Of a stretch of DNA of 64,000 nt, positions 7,855-17,882 are shown in pieces. Below the pieces are notes generated by a model. It had not been told where the DNA came from. It made no database searches and saw nothing but the letters and a program-made list of their open reading frames with translations. The stretch's first letter is position 1. Each line of letters starts with the position of its first letter. The DNA is from Flavobacteriales bacterium UBA7612 (lineage in GTDB: Bacteria; Bacteroidota; Bacteroidia; Flavobacteriales; Weeksellaceae). The translations under genes were made by a program, and so were the position numbers. The stretch lies in the NCBI GenBank assembly GCA_002484335.1, contig DLJQ01000001.1, forward strand, positions 31,474-95,473. Reading direction: 5' to 3'.

Positions 7855-8856
7855 CTATTTTAAGGAATTGTATTTTTTATAATTTGAATAATGATAATCA
7901 AGTGCTTCGCTAACTGGAATAAAATTATAATTTAAAGTTTCCTTAATTTTAGTATTATCATACTGAATAAAAGTAATTAATGAATTATAATTTGCTTTAG
8001 AGATGAATACACCTCCAAAAAGTCTATTTATATTGGATAAAATTCTTAGAGCTTTTAAAACAAAATTTGATAATAGTTTTACTTGCTTATTACTTTTACT
8101 TGCAACAAAACCTAATACTTCTTTATAATGTTTATTTTCTGAAACAAGAATAAATTTTTGATTGTAAATTTTCTTATCAACTAAATCTAATAAAATAGAA
8201 ATGACATCCCTTACATCCACAAAACCTGTTCCTCCAGTAGGTGCATATTTATTAATAAATGAATCCTGAGCAAACAATTTTTCACTTTCTCTTTTTCCAT
8301 CTAATCCTCCAATAATAACACCTGGATTTACAATAATAACATTCAGACCTTCTTGGGATGCTCTCCAAACCTCCATTTCTGCTCTAAATTTAGAAATAGC
8401 ATATGCAGAATGTTCTATAGCATTATTCCATGGTGAGAGCTCATTAATCATTTTAGTTACAGGATTTAAATCATCCATTGTAGCAATAGAACTTATAAAA
8501 AAGAACTCTTTAACTTTTGAATCTATTGCTTCATTAACTAATGCTTCTGTTCCAGATATATTAGTACTAAATATTTCATTTTCATCTTTTTTATCAAAAG
8601 AAACAAAAGCTGCTGTATGATAAATTGAAGATACGTTTCTAAGTAACTTAGGAAGTTCAGTAACATCTAATAAGTCTCCATCAACCCACTCTATTTTTTT
8701 GTAAAGATTTAAGAGATTTCTATCAGAAAAAAGTTTTTCAACAGATTTTGTATTAGATTTTTTTCGTTTTAATGCACGAATAGGCTGATCTCTTTTTGCT
8801 AATTCAACTAATAAATGACTACCAACCAGTCCTGTTCCTCCTGTTACGAAAATCAT
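7855..8856 (-). CDS. NAD(P)-dependent epimerase/dehydratase (extended SDR)
   Basis: 333 residues. The N terminus carries TGGTGLVGSH, the extended-SDR dinucleotide-binding glycine motif. The catalytic YxxxK motif is YAISK within HSAYAISKFRAE, and VNPGVIIGG follows as in dihydroflavonol-reductase-like enzymes. Substrate unknown. It lies eight bases after corA and 15 before mvaD, all on the minus strand, so probably co-transcribed. No membrane segment or signal peptide. Confidence 0.88.
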   Translation of the reverse strand: MIFVTGGTGLVGSHLLVELAKRDQPIRALKRKKSNTKSVEKLFSDRNLLNLYKKIEWVDGDLLDVTELPKLLRNVSSIYHTAAFVSFDKKDENEIFSTNISGTEALVNEAIDSKVKEFFFISSIATMDDLNPVTKMINELSPWNNAIEHSAYAISKFRAEMEVWRASQEGLNVIIVNPGVIIGGLDGKRESEKLFAQDSFINKYAPTGGTGFVDVRDVISILLDLVDKKIYNQKFILVSENKHYKEVLGFVASKSNKQVKLLSNFVLKALRILSNINRLFGGVFISKANYNSLITFIQYDNTKIKETLNYNFIPVSEALDYHYSNYKKYNSLK

Positions 8857-8864
8857 ACTAAAAT

Positions 8865-9767
8865 TTATAAATATCTTTTTTTCTTAAACCAAATGTAAAT
8901 AAAAAATACCACTAATAGCATTACAAATAAACAAATAGGGTAACTCCATTTATATTTTAATTCAGGCATAAATTCAAAATTCATCCCATAAATCCCAGCG
9001 ATAAAAGTTAGCGGTAAGAAAAAAGCAGAAAAAACAGTTAAAGTCTGCATTATTTCATTTGATTTTTGACCATTCATAGAAAGATATGTTGATAGTAAAC
9101 TTTGTGCATCATCAACAATTTGCGTATGTAAATGCAGCATTTTTATATTTTCTTCATATAAATCTTGTGCAGAACTTGTTCTCTTATTATCTAATCTATA
9201 TTCATTAATTACTTCTAATGTATAATCAAGAATTTTTTTACAGGCTGTAGCTTCTCTTTTTAATTTATAAAGATTAGGAATCTGTATTTTTCTAAGGTCA
9301 TCTGTAAAAATTAGATGCTCTAGTTGATTAATTTCTTCATCCATTTCAAAAGCTGGCGCTTCGTAAGATTTTAGTGTTGCAAAAATTATTCTGTATAAAA
9401 TATTTTTAATTGTTATTTTACCAACATCTGTATTCTTCAAGTATTTATTTACAATATTCTCAAATATTTTTGTTTCCTGTTGATGAACTGTAATAATATA
9501 ATCAGGACCTATAAATATACTTATTTTATGACTAAATTCCTTAATTGTGTTTTTTTGAAATGGAGATTCTTTTCCAAAAAAACGTATTAAAAGAAAAGAG
9601 GTTGAGTTTTCTCCAGATTCGTATTTTGGTAAATGCCCTGGTTCTAGACTATCTTCTATTGTTAATTTTTGAAATGAATATTTTACTGCTATTTCTTCTA
9701 ATTCAGTTTTTGTTGGATTGTGTAAATTAATCCATTTGAATTTATCGTTTTCAAAAAGAGTTTGCAT
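8865..9767 (-). CDS. corA: CorA-family magnesium/divalent cation transporter
   Basis: 300 residues. Long, mainly helical cytoplasmic N-terminal domain, then two C-terminal membrane spans with the signature YGMNF between them (AGIYGMNFEF), ending in a basic tail KKKRYL. This is the 2-TM-GxN (MIT) architecture of pentameric Mg2+ channels. First gene of the operon with the SDR gene and mvaD. A TATATTTG box ends four bases before the ATG, predicting a leaderless transcript. Confidence 0.93.
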   Translation of the reverse strand: MQTLFENDKFKWINLHNPTKTELEEIAVKYSFQKLTIEDSLEPGHLPKYESGENSTSFLLIRFFGKESPFQKNTIKEFSHKISIFIGPDYIITVHQQETKIFENIVNKYLKNTDVGKITIKNILYRIIFATLKSYEAPAFEMDEEINQLEHLIFTDDLRKIQIPNLYKLKREATACKKILDYTLEVINEYRLDNKRTSSAQDLYEENIKMLHLHTQIVDDAQSLLSTYLSMNGQKSNEIMQTLTVFSAFFLPLTFIAGIYGMNFEFMPELKYKWSYPICLFVMLLVVFFIYIWFKKKRYL

Positions 9768-9771
9768 CTAT

Positions 9772-9779
9772 CAAATATA
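9772..9779 (-). promoter_or_regulatory. Candidate leaderless promoter of the corA operon
   Basis: TATATTTG on the minus strand, then four bases, then ATG at 9767. No clear TTG at -33. Confidence 0.4.
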
Positions 9780-10001
9780 TTACAATATATTTTTTTATTA
9801 AAAATTTTATTTAAAGATACATTATGACAATAAAAAATATAAATAAATATATTTATTATAATTTTTAACATTATTATTAATAATAACTTAATAAAAATTA
9901 CTTAAAAAATTAATTTTCATCAAAATTTAAAAATTAATTGTTAATTTATGTTACTAAATACATAATTAATTGTTAATATTGAATAATATATTTATTAACA
10001 C

Positions 10002-13000
10002 ATGAGAAAAAAATTAACTTCTTTAAGTCTGTTAGCTTTTTTAGGATTAAGTACAGCTGTATTTGCACAAACTAAGGGAACAGTAAATGATGAGAATGGT
10101 TTTCCTGAAGCAGATATCGAAATATCAGTAAAGGGAACAAGTAAAACTGTTTTCACTGATGAAAACGGAAACTTTGATATTGATGCAAAAGTTGGTGATA
10201 TTTTAATTGTAAATGGAATCGAATATAATGTCACAAGCACTAATTTAGGAATTTTAAAACCTAAAAAAAATGAAACTGTTGATCTTGAAGAGACTGTAAT
10301 TACCGCTTATGGTTCTCAAAGAAAAGAAACAGTAGTTGGGTCAAATGCTGAAATAAAATCAGAAAAAATTGAAGATAGACCAATATCAAATGTTGTAAAA
10401 GCATTAGATGGTGCAGCACCAGGTGTATTAGTTTCTACTGGATCTGGTCAACCAGGAAGTGGAATCAATGTACAAATTAGAGGTATGTCTTCTTATAATT
10501 TATCTAATTCACCTTTATATATTGTTGATGGTGCTATTTATGCTGGTAATCCAGCAGATTTAAATCCAAACGATATTGCATCACTTAACATATTAAAAGA
10601 TGCAGCATCTACATCTTTATATGGTTCATCTGCAGCAAATGGTGTTGTTATGATCACAACTAAAAAAGGGTCTAAATTAAAAAAAGGAGCGTTTAATTTC
10701 ACTAGTAATACTGGTGTAGTTACTAGAAGCATTCCTCAGTATGAAAGAATTGGTGCTGACGATTACTATGTAGCAACTTGGGAGTCTCTTAGAAATGGTA
10801 GATTAGTAACAAATCCTTCTGGAGGTTTATCTGGAGCAAACACATATGCTTCAAATAATTTAATCTCAGGTGTGTTAAAAAATAACATTTATAATGTTGC
10901 TGATAATCAAGTTGTAATTGATGGAGCTTTAAATCCTAATGCTCAGAAATTATATAATGATTTTAATTGGGATAAATATTTAAATAAAGTTGGAAGTACA
11001 CAGAATTACAATTTAAATTTTAGTGATGCTACGGATCGCTCTACAATGTTTGCCTCTTTTGGCTATAACAAAGAAGAAGGTTATGTTATAAAATCAGATT
11101 TTGAAAGATATACTGCTCGTGTTTCTGGTGACAGCCAAGTTACAGATTGGTTAAAACTAGGTGTTAATTTAAGTGGCAATCTAACAAAATCAAATCAAGC
11201 AAATGACAGTGGAGGATCTTCTTATATCAATCCATTTTATTTTAGTAGAACGATGGGACCAATATATTCTCCTTTTTTATATGATGATAATGGAAATAGA
11301 GTTTATGATGAAAATGGAAACGTTGTTTATGATGGAATTGAAACTAGAGGACGAGGTGCATCTGCTAGCGGTGGACGAAATGTTATTGAAGAAACTTTAT
11401 TAAATAATGTAAGACAAAATACTAACACTGTTAATAGTCGTGCTTTTGCAGAATTCAAAATAACTAAAGGATTAACATTTTTAACAAATCTAAGTTATGA
11501 TGTTCGAAATTATTCTTTAAGATCATACGGTAATAAATATATTGGAGATGCTGCAGGTCAAGGTTCATTAGAAGAAATAGCAAGAAAAACTCAATCTATC
11601 ACTTTTAATCAATTATTAAATTATACGAAATCATTTGGACAACATAACTTTGATGTTTTAGCAGGTCATGAATCTTTCGATAGACAAATTGATTATTCTG
11701 AAAGATATAAAACAATTGAAGTTATTGAAGGTATTTATGAGTTTAATAATTTCTTACAAAATGGGACTAACACAAGCTATAATCTACCTTTAACAAAAGA
11801 GTCATATTTTGCTAGATTAAATTATGACTATTCTGGGAAATATATTCTATCTGGATCTATTCGACAAGATCAATCATCAAGATTTGCTCCTGGTAAAAAT
11901 AAAGGAACTTTTTGGTCTGTAGGTGCAGGTTGGAATATTAGCAAAGAAAACTTCCTTAAAGATTCAAAAGTTGTTAATTATTTAAAATACAGAGGGTCTT
12001 ATGGTGAAGTAGGTAACGATGGTGGTATTGATGAAAACCCAGGATACTTTGCAGATTTAACATTATATAATTTAGGAAATTATTTCAATGGAAGCGAGCC
12101 AGGTGTATATTTAGGTCAAACAGGAAATCCTGATTTAACATGGGAAACTAATGTTCAATTTGATCAAGCTATTGAATTTGGTTTATTTAATAATAGAATA
12201 ACAGGATCTGTAGAATTTTTTAGAAGAGAAACTAAAAACATGATTTTCCCTGAACCACAGCCTGGTTCTGCAGGAGAACCAGAAAACCAAATATTTAAAA
12301 ATATTGGTACAATGAGAAATACTGGTTGGGAATTTGGTTTAAATTTTGGTATAATTCGTTCAGATTCATTCTCATGGAACTTAGGTGTTACAGCAACTAC
12401 ATTTAAAAATGAAATTGTAAAAATGCCTGATGGACAAGATGCTTTAATTAATGGCACAAAAAGACTCTCTAAAGGACATTCTCTTTATGACTTTTGGCTT
12501 AGAGAATGGTACGGTGTAGACCCTTCAGATGGAGCTCCATTATTTGTTCAAGACCCAACAAAAGCTGATACATCAGCAACAAGAGTAATAGATGGCAAAA
12601 AATACACAACAAACCACAATAATGCAAACTTTGCTTATGTTGGTTCATCTATCCCTGATTTATATGGATCAATAAATAATGAGTTCAGATACAAAAATTT
12701 ATCATTAACAACATTATTTACATATCAGATAGGAGGAAAAGTTTATGACAGTAATTATGCTACATTAATGTCTGGTTATCCTCAAGGACAAGCACTACAT
12801 AAAGATATTTTAAAGGCTTGGAAAAATCCAGGTGATATAACAGATGTTCCTGTATTAAGCACTCAAAATTACACTGCTGCTGCTGCACAATCTTCTAGAT
12901 TTTTGCAAGATGCTGATTATTTTATGCTAAAAAATGCAACTTTAGGTTATACATTTAACAAGAGAGATATTGAAAGCATAGGTTTGTCTAATTTAAAACT

Positions 13001-13136
13001 TTTCATTAGTGGTGAAAATTTATTCGCTATTACTGCAAAAAAAGGTTTAGAACCTGTTCAATCTTTTAACGGAACAACAACTTATCGTTACACTCCTTCA
13101 AGAATAGTTAGTTTCGGAATTAATCTATCATTTTAA
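10002..13136 (+). CDS. SusC/RagA-type TonB-linked outer-membrane protein
   Basis: 1044 residues. Signal peptide ending ...VFAQ, then a carboxypeptidase-like beta domain (about 24-85), a plug with IRGMSSYN, YIVDGAIY and LNILKDAASTSLYGSSAANG (about 105-230), and a 22-strand barrel ending in the C-terminal aromatic residue (INLSF). This is the SusC transporter that imports ligands captured by the SusD lipoprotein using TonB energy. susD follows after ten bases. No glycoside hydrolase, peptidase or ECF sigma/anti-sigma pair is adjacent, so the substrate is unknown. The 230 bases upstream are very AT-rich, without a clear promoter match. Confidence 0.96.
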   Translation: MRKKLTSLSLLAFLGLSTAVFAQTKGTVNDENGFPEADIEISVKGTSKTVFTDENGNFDIDAKVGDILIVNGIEYNVTSTNLGILKPKKNETVDLEETVITAYGSQRKETVVGSNAEIKSEKIEDRPISNVVKALDGAAPGVLVSTGSGQPGSGINVQIRGMSSYNLSNSPLYIVDGAIYAGNPADLNPNDIASLNILKDAASTSLYGSSAANGVVMITTKKGSKLKKGAFNFTSNTGVVTRSIPQYERIGADDYYVATWESLRNGRLVTNPSGGLSGANTYASNNLISGVLKNNIYNVADNQVVIDGALNPNAQKLYNDFNWDKYLNKVGSTQNYNLNFSDATDRSTMFASFGYNKEEGYVIKSDFERYTARVSGDSQVTDWLKLGVNLSGNLTKSNQANDSGGSSYINPFYFSRTMGPIYSPFLYDDNGNRVYDENGNVVYDGIETRGRGASASGGRNVIEETLLNNVRQNTNTVNSRAFAEFKITKGLTFLTNLSYDVRNYSLRSYGNKYIGDAAGQGSLEEIARKTQSITFNQLLNYTKSFGQHNFDVLAGHESFDRQIDYSERYKTIEVIEGIYEFNNFLQNGTNTSYNLPLTKESYFARLNYDYSGKYILSGSIRQDQSSRFAPGKNKGTFWSVGAGWNISKENFLKDSKVVNYLKYRGSYGEVGNDGGIDENPGYFADLTLYNLGNYFNGSEPGVYLGQTGNPDLTWETNVQFDQAIEFGLFNNRITGSVEFFRRETKNMIFPEPQPGSAGEPENQIFKNIGTMRNTGWEFGLNFGIIRSDSFSWNLGVTATTFKNEIVKMPDGQDALINGTKRLSKGHSLYDFWLREWYGVDPSDGAPLFVQDPTKADTSATRVIDGKKYTTNHNNANFAYVGSSIPDLYGSINNEFRYKNLSLTTLFTYQIGGKVYDSNYATLMSGYPQGQALHKDILKAWKNPGDITDVPVLSTQNYTAAAAQSSRFLQDADYFMLKNATLGYTFNKRDIESIGLSNLKLFISGENLFAITAKKGLEPVQSFNGTTTYRYTPSRIVSFGINLSF

Positions 13137-13146
13137 TTAAAATAAT

Positions 13147-14634
13147 ATGAAAAATATAAAAATATTAATAACATCATTAATAATTACATCTTCTATTTTC
13201 ATTACTTCTTGTAGTGAAGACTTTTTAAACACTGAACCATCCCAATCTGTAGATGAATCTTTGGTTTTATCTACTGCTGATGGATTAATGTCAGCTATAA
13301 ATGGAATGCATAGAAATATGTATTACAGACAAAATTCTTCTCAAGGACAAAATGGTTATACATCTCAGATGATTATCGCAGATGTTATGGCTGAGGATGT
13401 TGTTTTTCCTTCTACTGGTAATAGTTGGTTTGTCAGCCAATTACGTTGGTTAGATGCTGCAAATGTTAATGCTTCTTCTGTAGCTTATGCATGGGATTTT
13501 TGGTATTCTATGAACAAAAATGCAAACAAAATCATAGTAAAAGGAGCTAATGCTACTGGAGATAGCGATACAAAGGAAAGAGCATTTGGAGAAGCTTATG
13601 CATATAAAGCTTTTGGTTATTTTCAATTAGTACAATTATATGCAAAACGCTATGTTAAAGGAGGTGATAATTCTAATTTAGGAATTGTATTAAGAGATGA
13701 TTCTGAAGATAATGCCCCTAAAGAAAGAGCTACAGTTGAAGAAGTTTACCAAGAAATATGGAAAAATCTAAATAAAGCAGAAGAATTATTAGAAGGAAAA
13801 AAAGTCATCAATAATTCTCACTTTTCTATAAACAACGTTTATGGATTAAAAGCTAGAGTAGCATTAGTACAACAAGATTATGAAAATGCTTCAAAATATG
13901 CTGTATTAGCCAGAGAAAATCATTCTTTAATGGACGAAAGAACTTATAAATCTGGATTCAATGATTATACAAACGATGAATGGATGTGGGGTATAAATAT
14001 TGTGTCTGATCAATCAGATTATTTCGGAAACTTCATGGCTTATATGTCTCGTAATTACAATTCAACGAATATCCGTCAGAACCCTAAAGCTTTCAACTCA
14101 GCATTATATGCTAAATTAGCAGATACTGATGTTAGAAAACAATTAGTAGACCCAACTGGAAAACACACAGATTTAGATTTACCATCTAATTATTCTAAAT
14201 TTCCTTATACTTCTCAAAAATTCTTATCTATTTCTACTGGAGATAGTCGTGGAGATGTTGTTTTCATGAGAGCAGCTGAGATGTATTTGATTGAAGCTGA
14301 AGCTAAATATTTATCTGGTGACGAAGCAGGATCTAAATCTATTTTAACTGAATTAGCTCAAAAAAGAGATAGTTCATTTACTGGATTCACAACTACTGGA
14401 AGTGCATACTTAGAAGATATATATATTCAACGTCGTGCTGAATTATGGGGAGAAGGATTCCGTTGGTTTGATTTAAAACGTTTAGGTAAAAAACTTGATA
14501 GAACAGGTGCTAACCATAATTCTACTGTTACCAATGGAGTAATGACAATTGAATCAACTGATAATAGATGGCAATGGTTAATCCCACAATCAGAAATTAA
14601 CTCAAATCCATTGATTGTTCAAAACCCTTCATAA
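13147..14634 (+). CDS. SusD/RagB-family nutrient-binding lipoprotein
   Basis: 495 residues. Lipoprotein signal with lipobox ITSC and Cys22 followed by SEDF, then the helical TPR-like SusD fold with ERATVEEVYQEI and the family's C-terminal end, RRAELWGEGFRWFDLKRLGK and WLIPQSEINSNP. It caps the SusC barrel on the cell surface and binds the ligand. Co-transcribed with the upstream susC gene (10-base gap); the strong terminator at 14682-14716 ends the unit. Confidence 0.95.
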   Translation: MKNIKILITSLIITSSIFITSCSEDFLNTEPSQSVDESLVLSTADGLMSAINGMHRNMYYRQNSSQGQNGYTSQMIIADVMAEDVVFPSTGNSWFVSQLRWLDAANVNASSVAYAWDFWYSMNKNANKIIVKGANATGDSDTKERAFGEAYAYKAFGYFQLVQLYAKRYVKGGDNSNLGIVLRDDSEDNAPKERATVEEVYQEIWKNLNKAEELLEGKKVINNSHFSINNVYGLKARVALVQQDYENASKYAVLARENHSLMDERTYKSGFNDYTNDEWMWGINIVSDQSDYFGNFMAYMSRNYNSTNIRQNPKAFNSALYAKLADTDVRKQLVDPTGKHTDLDLPSNYSKFPYTSQKFLSISTGDSRGDVVFMRAAEMYLIEAEAKYLSGDEAGSKSILTELAQKRDSSFTGFTTTGSAYLEDIYIQRRAELWGEGFRWFDLKRLGKKLDRTGANHNSTVTNGVMTIESTDNRWQWLIPQSEINSNPLIVQNPS

Positions 14635-14681
14635 TCATATTATAATTTATAAAATATCCTCATTTTTATTTTATAACATGA

Positions 14682-14716
14682 GCAAGGTTTCCTATTATGG
14701 AAACCTTGTTTTTTTA
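14682..14716 (+). terminator. Terminator of the SusC/SusD operon
   Basis: Perfect stem CAAGGTTTCC / GGAAACCTTG with loop TATTAT and a following T run. Confidence 0.92.
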
Positions 14717-14802
14717 TCTTATCATTTTAAAATTCATTATTCTATAGAAATATCTTAACTTTACACTTCGAAAAAATTAAAAAAAGATATACAAATAATA
14801 TT

Positions 14803-16098
14803 ATGAATCCATTGATTGAAGAATTGACTTGGAGAGGACTGGTACACAACATCATGCCAGGAACAGAAGAACAATTAAATAAAGAAATAACTTCTGGTTA
14901 TGTAGGATTTGATCCTACAGCAGATTCTCTTCATGTAGGAAGTTTAGTTCCTATTTTCTTATTGGTTCATTTACAAAGACACGGTCATCGTCCTATCGCA
15001 TTGGTTGGTGGAGCTACTGGTTTTATTGGTGATCCAACTGGAAAAGCTGCTGAAAGAAGTTTATTAGACGTTGAAACATTAAATAAATATGTTGCTGGTA
15101 TAAAAGCACAATTATCTCGTTTTTTAGATTTTGATACTAACAATGGAAATTCTGCAGTTTTAGTTAACAACTATGATTGGATGAAAGATTTTTCATTCAT
15201 TGACTTTGCTCGTAATGTAGGGAAACACATAACTGTAAACTATATGATGGCTAAAGATTCTGTAAAATCTAGACTTTCTTCTGAATCTAATGTAGGAATG
15301 TCTTTTACTGAATTTACTTACCAACTAATTCAAGGTTACGATTATTTACATTTATATAAAGAATTAGGCGCTAAATTACAAATGGGTGGTTCTGATCAGT
15401 GGGGAAATATAACAACAGGAACTGAACTTATTCGCCGTACAGCCCAAGGAGAAGCTTTTGCTTTTACTTGTCCATTAACTACAAAAGCAGATGGAACTAA
15501 ATTTGGTAAATCTGAAGGTGGAGAAAATATTTGGCTAGACAAAAAAAGAACTTCTCCTTACAAATTTTATCAATTTTGGTTGAATCAAGCCGATGCTGAT
15601 GCTGAAAGATACATTAAGATATATACTTTCTTAGATAAAGAAACTATTGATGACTTAATAGAACGTCATCGTCAAGAACCTCATCTACGCGAATTACAAC
15701 GTAAATTAGCTACTGAAATTACAATTTTAGTTCATGGTGTTGACGAATTACGCAAAGCTGAAAAAGCTTCTCAAGTTTTATTTGGAAAATCTACTTCTGA
15801 AGATTTAAAAGAATTAGATGGAGATACTTTTTTATCTGTTTTTGAAGGTGTTCCACAAGCAACTGTTGCAAAAGAAGAAATAGAAAACGGACTTGATATT
15901 GTTGCTACTTTAGCAGAAAAAACAGGTTTCTTAAAATCAAATTCTGAAGCTCGTCGTGAATTAAAAGCTAACTCTATTTCTGTTAATAAAGAGAAAATTG
16001 GAGAAGATTTTGTTTTGACAACTGACAATTTGATTGCTGACAAATATGTTTTATTACAAAAAGGGAAAAAGAATTATTTTATTTTAATAGTAGAATAA
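14803..16098 (+). CDS. tyrS: Tyrosyl-tRNA synthetase
   Basis: 431 residues, the usual length. Class I catalytic core with GYVGFDPTADSLHVGS (HIGH-like HVGS), tyrosine-binding GSDQWGN and the KMSKS-equivalent KFGKS. A C-terminal S4-type RNA-binding domain (about 360-431) completes it. It charges tRNA-Tyr in the cytoplasm. Monocistronic: preceded by the SusD terminator and followed by its own at 16121-16156. Upstream, TAACTTTA near 14757 is a one-mismatch -7 box. Confidence 0.97.
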   Translation: MNPLIEELTWRGLVHNIMPGTEEQLNKEITSGYVGFDPTADSLHVGSLVPIFLLVHLQRHGHRPIALVGGATGFIGDPTGKAAERSLLDVETLNKYVAGIKAQLSRFLDFDTNNGNSAVLVNNYDWMKDFSFIDFARNVGKHITVNYMMAKDSVKSRLSSESNVGMSFTEFTYQLIQGYDYLHLYKELGAKLQMGGSDQWGNITTGTELIRRTAQGEAFAFTCPLTTKADGTKFGKSEGGENIWLDKKRTSPYKFYQFWLNQADADAERYIKIYTFLDKETIDDLIERHRQEPHLRELQRKLATEITILVHGVDELRKAEKASQVLFGKSTSEDLKELDGDTFLSVFEGVPQATVAKEEIENGLDIVATLAEKTGFLKSNSEARRELKANSISVNKEKIGEDFVLTTDNLIADKYVLLQKGKKNYFILIVE

Positions 16099-16120
16099 AT
16101 TCATTCTGAATAATATATTC

Positions 16121-16156
16121 AAAAGCCTGTATTCTATAGAATACAGGCTTTTTTAT
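16121..16156 (+). terminator. Terminator of tyrS
   Basis: Stem AAAAGCCTGTATTC / GAATACAGGCTTTT with loop TATA, then T tract. Confidence 0.93.
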
Positions 16157-16167
16157 AAAATTACTTT

Positions 16168-16250
16168 CTTGCAATAGCGATTGAAGTGAAAATCCTTTTT
16201 CCTTAGAAAAAGATTGTAACAAAAAGCGCGCACCGAAGGAATTGGCTAAA
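16168..16250 (+). repeat. Dispersed structured intergenic repeat, copy 1
   Basis: About 83 bases sharing, with copies at 37430-37510 (opposite strand) and 40331-40456, the order GATTGnAGTGnAAATCC, an inner A/T hairpin, AAAGATTGnAA and GAAAGC/AAAAGCgCG. The central 35 bases are nearly identical to copy 2. Here the inner hairpin is CCTTTTTCCTTAGAAAAAG. Noncoding; it lies between the tyrS terminator and the terminator of the convergent SGNH gene. Confidence 0.75.
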
Positions 16251-16276
16251 AAAAGCAAGCTAAAAAGCTTGCTTTA
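16247..16276 (-). terminator. Terminator of the FadL-SGNH operon
   Basis: On the minus strand, stem GCAAGC / GCTTGC with a six-base loop (TTTTTA) and a run of seven Ts. Confidence 0.82.
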
Positions 16277-16304
16277 ATCTATTTATAACCTGAGTTAAAT
16301 TTTA

Positions 16305-17873
16305 CTAAGGAATTGCTATTCCAGGATAATTTGCTGGATATACTTTTCTTAATGTTGAATTGTATTTTGTATTGATTGCATCTACAAACATATTTGCTAC
16401 AATTGCATATCCATTACCTGTTAAGTGGATCCCATCTAAAGAAAAGGCACCTCCAGAAATATAGGTAGTTGTATATGTTTGTCCATAATACTTTATTCCA
16501 GTAGATGAACTTAATTTTTGCATTTCTGAATAAGTATCAACTAACGCTATATTATAAGCAGTAGCTAACTCAGCAATTGCTGCATTGTATTTTAAGACAG
16601 CTGCTTCTGCCTTTGCTGTTTCTTTTTGAGTTAGAACATATTTATCTACCATTGGATAACTAACTCCTACAACTGATAATTTAGCAGCTTGTTCTTGTGA
16701 CAAACCTGCTGCGATTAAATTACTTAATCTCGTTTCATCAACTTTACCAATAACTGAAGAAGATGATAATACCAATAAGTCATTTTTTGTTGCTTGCCTT
16801 ACTTGACCATAAGTCATACCATATAAAGTAGCCGTTGCTAAACCTAATTGAGGTGTAAGCGCTGCTGTAATTTGAGCAGAAAGATCTGTTAAATCTTTAT
16901 CTTTTATCACAACTGCGCTTGCAGCTGTTTTAGAAAAAGATATTTTTCTATCAGAAGCCCCTAATGCATCAAATACTTTATTTAAACCTTCATAAGTTGA
17001 ATTTAATTCATCGATTAAAGGTCCAAAACTCGGATTAGCTGGAGATAATGGTGCATATGGGACAGTAGTGAAATATGGAACAGAACTTACTGAAGGTATA
17101 TTTGCGATTACACCTTTAGCACCTATTGCTGTTAAAGCTTTCAATTCTTCATTAATAGAAGCCTTTACTACATTAACATTAGAAATGTCAGAACTTCCAT
17201 AAGTACTAGGAACCAAATTATTTGTTTCATTATGATCAACTCCAACTCCACCACTAGTAGCATAACCTAATACGTCATTATTCCCTATCCATAAAGAAAA
17301 GAAGGTTGGCTTTTGAGCAACTGCATCTTCTATAACAGACGTTGTAGCATTAGAAGCAAAACGAACAAAATAAGGATTTGCTGTAGCTGGACTTGTTAAT
17401 AATCCTGCTTGATCTCCATAATTTGGAGCAATTAAATGATATGATTTAGCACCTGGAACACCCATATTTTGATATGGACCTTGAGAAGATACATTATCTA
17501 GAGCCACTAAAGCTTCTGTAGCAACTGGGCTTAATGATCCATTAACTATTTTTAATTCTAATTTACCTGGAAAGCCTGGCAGATTTGTAAACCCACCTAC
17601 ATTGTTTGGCATATAAGGAATTTTAAAATCTCCACCTCCAGCAGCTTTCATCAAGCCAGCTAATATATTAGGATAAGAATTTTCTTGACCTGATTGATAC
17701 AATGCATTATCTCTATATCCTGAAGTTAATGAGTTTCCTAAGGCAATATATTTTGAAAAATCAGCTTCTCCTGCAGTAACTTGAATATCCTCTATTGGAT
17801 GGTCAAAATCATCATTACAACTAAAGGTTGTTACCGTTAATGCTGCTAATAAAATTTTATTTAAATGTTTCAT
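16305..17873 (-). CDS. SGNH/GDSL-family hydrolase, surface lipoprotein
   Basis: 522 residues. Lipoprotein signal peptide with Cys19 (TTFSCNDDFD). Block I is ALGNSLTSGY, placing the nucleophile at Ser48 with Asn in place of the Asp of GDSL. Block III is IGNND, and the C-terminal block DGIHLTGNGY supplies the catalytic Asp and His. An esterase or lipase activity at the cell envelope is expected; the insertion of about 300 residues between blocks III and V is usual in this Bacteroidota subfamily. It follows the FadL-type gene by nine bases, suggesting release of a hydrophobic product near its porin. Confidence 0.88.
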   Translation of the reverse strand: MKHLNKILLAALTVTTFSCNDDFDHPIEDIQVTAGEADFSKYIALGNSLTSGYRDNALYQSGQENSYPNILAGLMKAAGGGDFKIPYMPNNVGGFTNLPGFPGKLELKIVNGSLSPVATEALVALDNVSSQGPYQNMGVPGAKSYHLIAPNYGDQAGLLTSPATANPYFVRFASNATTSVIEDAVAQKPTFFSLWIGNNDVLGYATSGGVGVDHNETNNLVPSTYGSSDISNVNVVKASINEELKALTAIGAKGVIANIPSVSSVPYFTTVPYAPLSPANPSFGPLIDELNSTYEGLNKVFDALGASDRKISFSKTAASAVVIKDKDLTDLSAQITAALTPQLGLATATLYGMTYGQVRQATKNDLLVLSSSSVIGKVDETRLSNLIAAGLSQEQAAKLSVVGVSYPMVDKYVLTQKETAKAEAAVLKYNAAIAELATAYNIALVDTYSEMQKLSSSTGIKYYGQTYTTTYISGGAFSLDGIHLTGNGYAIVANMFVDAINTKYNSTLRKVYPANYPGIAIP

Positions 17874-17882
17874 TTTTTTGTA

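Noticed and set aside
9995..10240. Minus-strand ORF over the start of the SusC gene
   Set aside because: It overlaps a clear SusC signal peptide and beta domain in the correct frame; a shadow frame.
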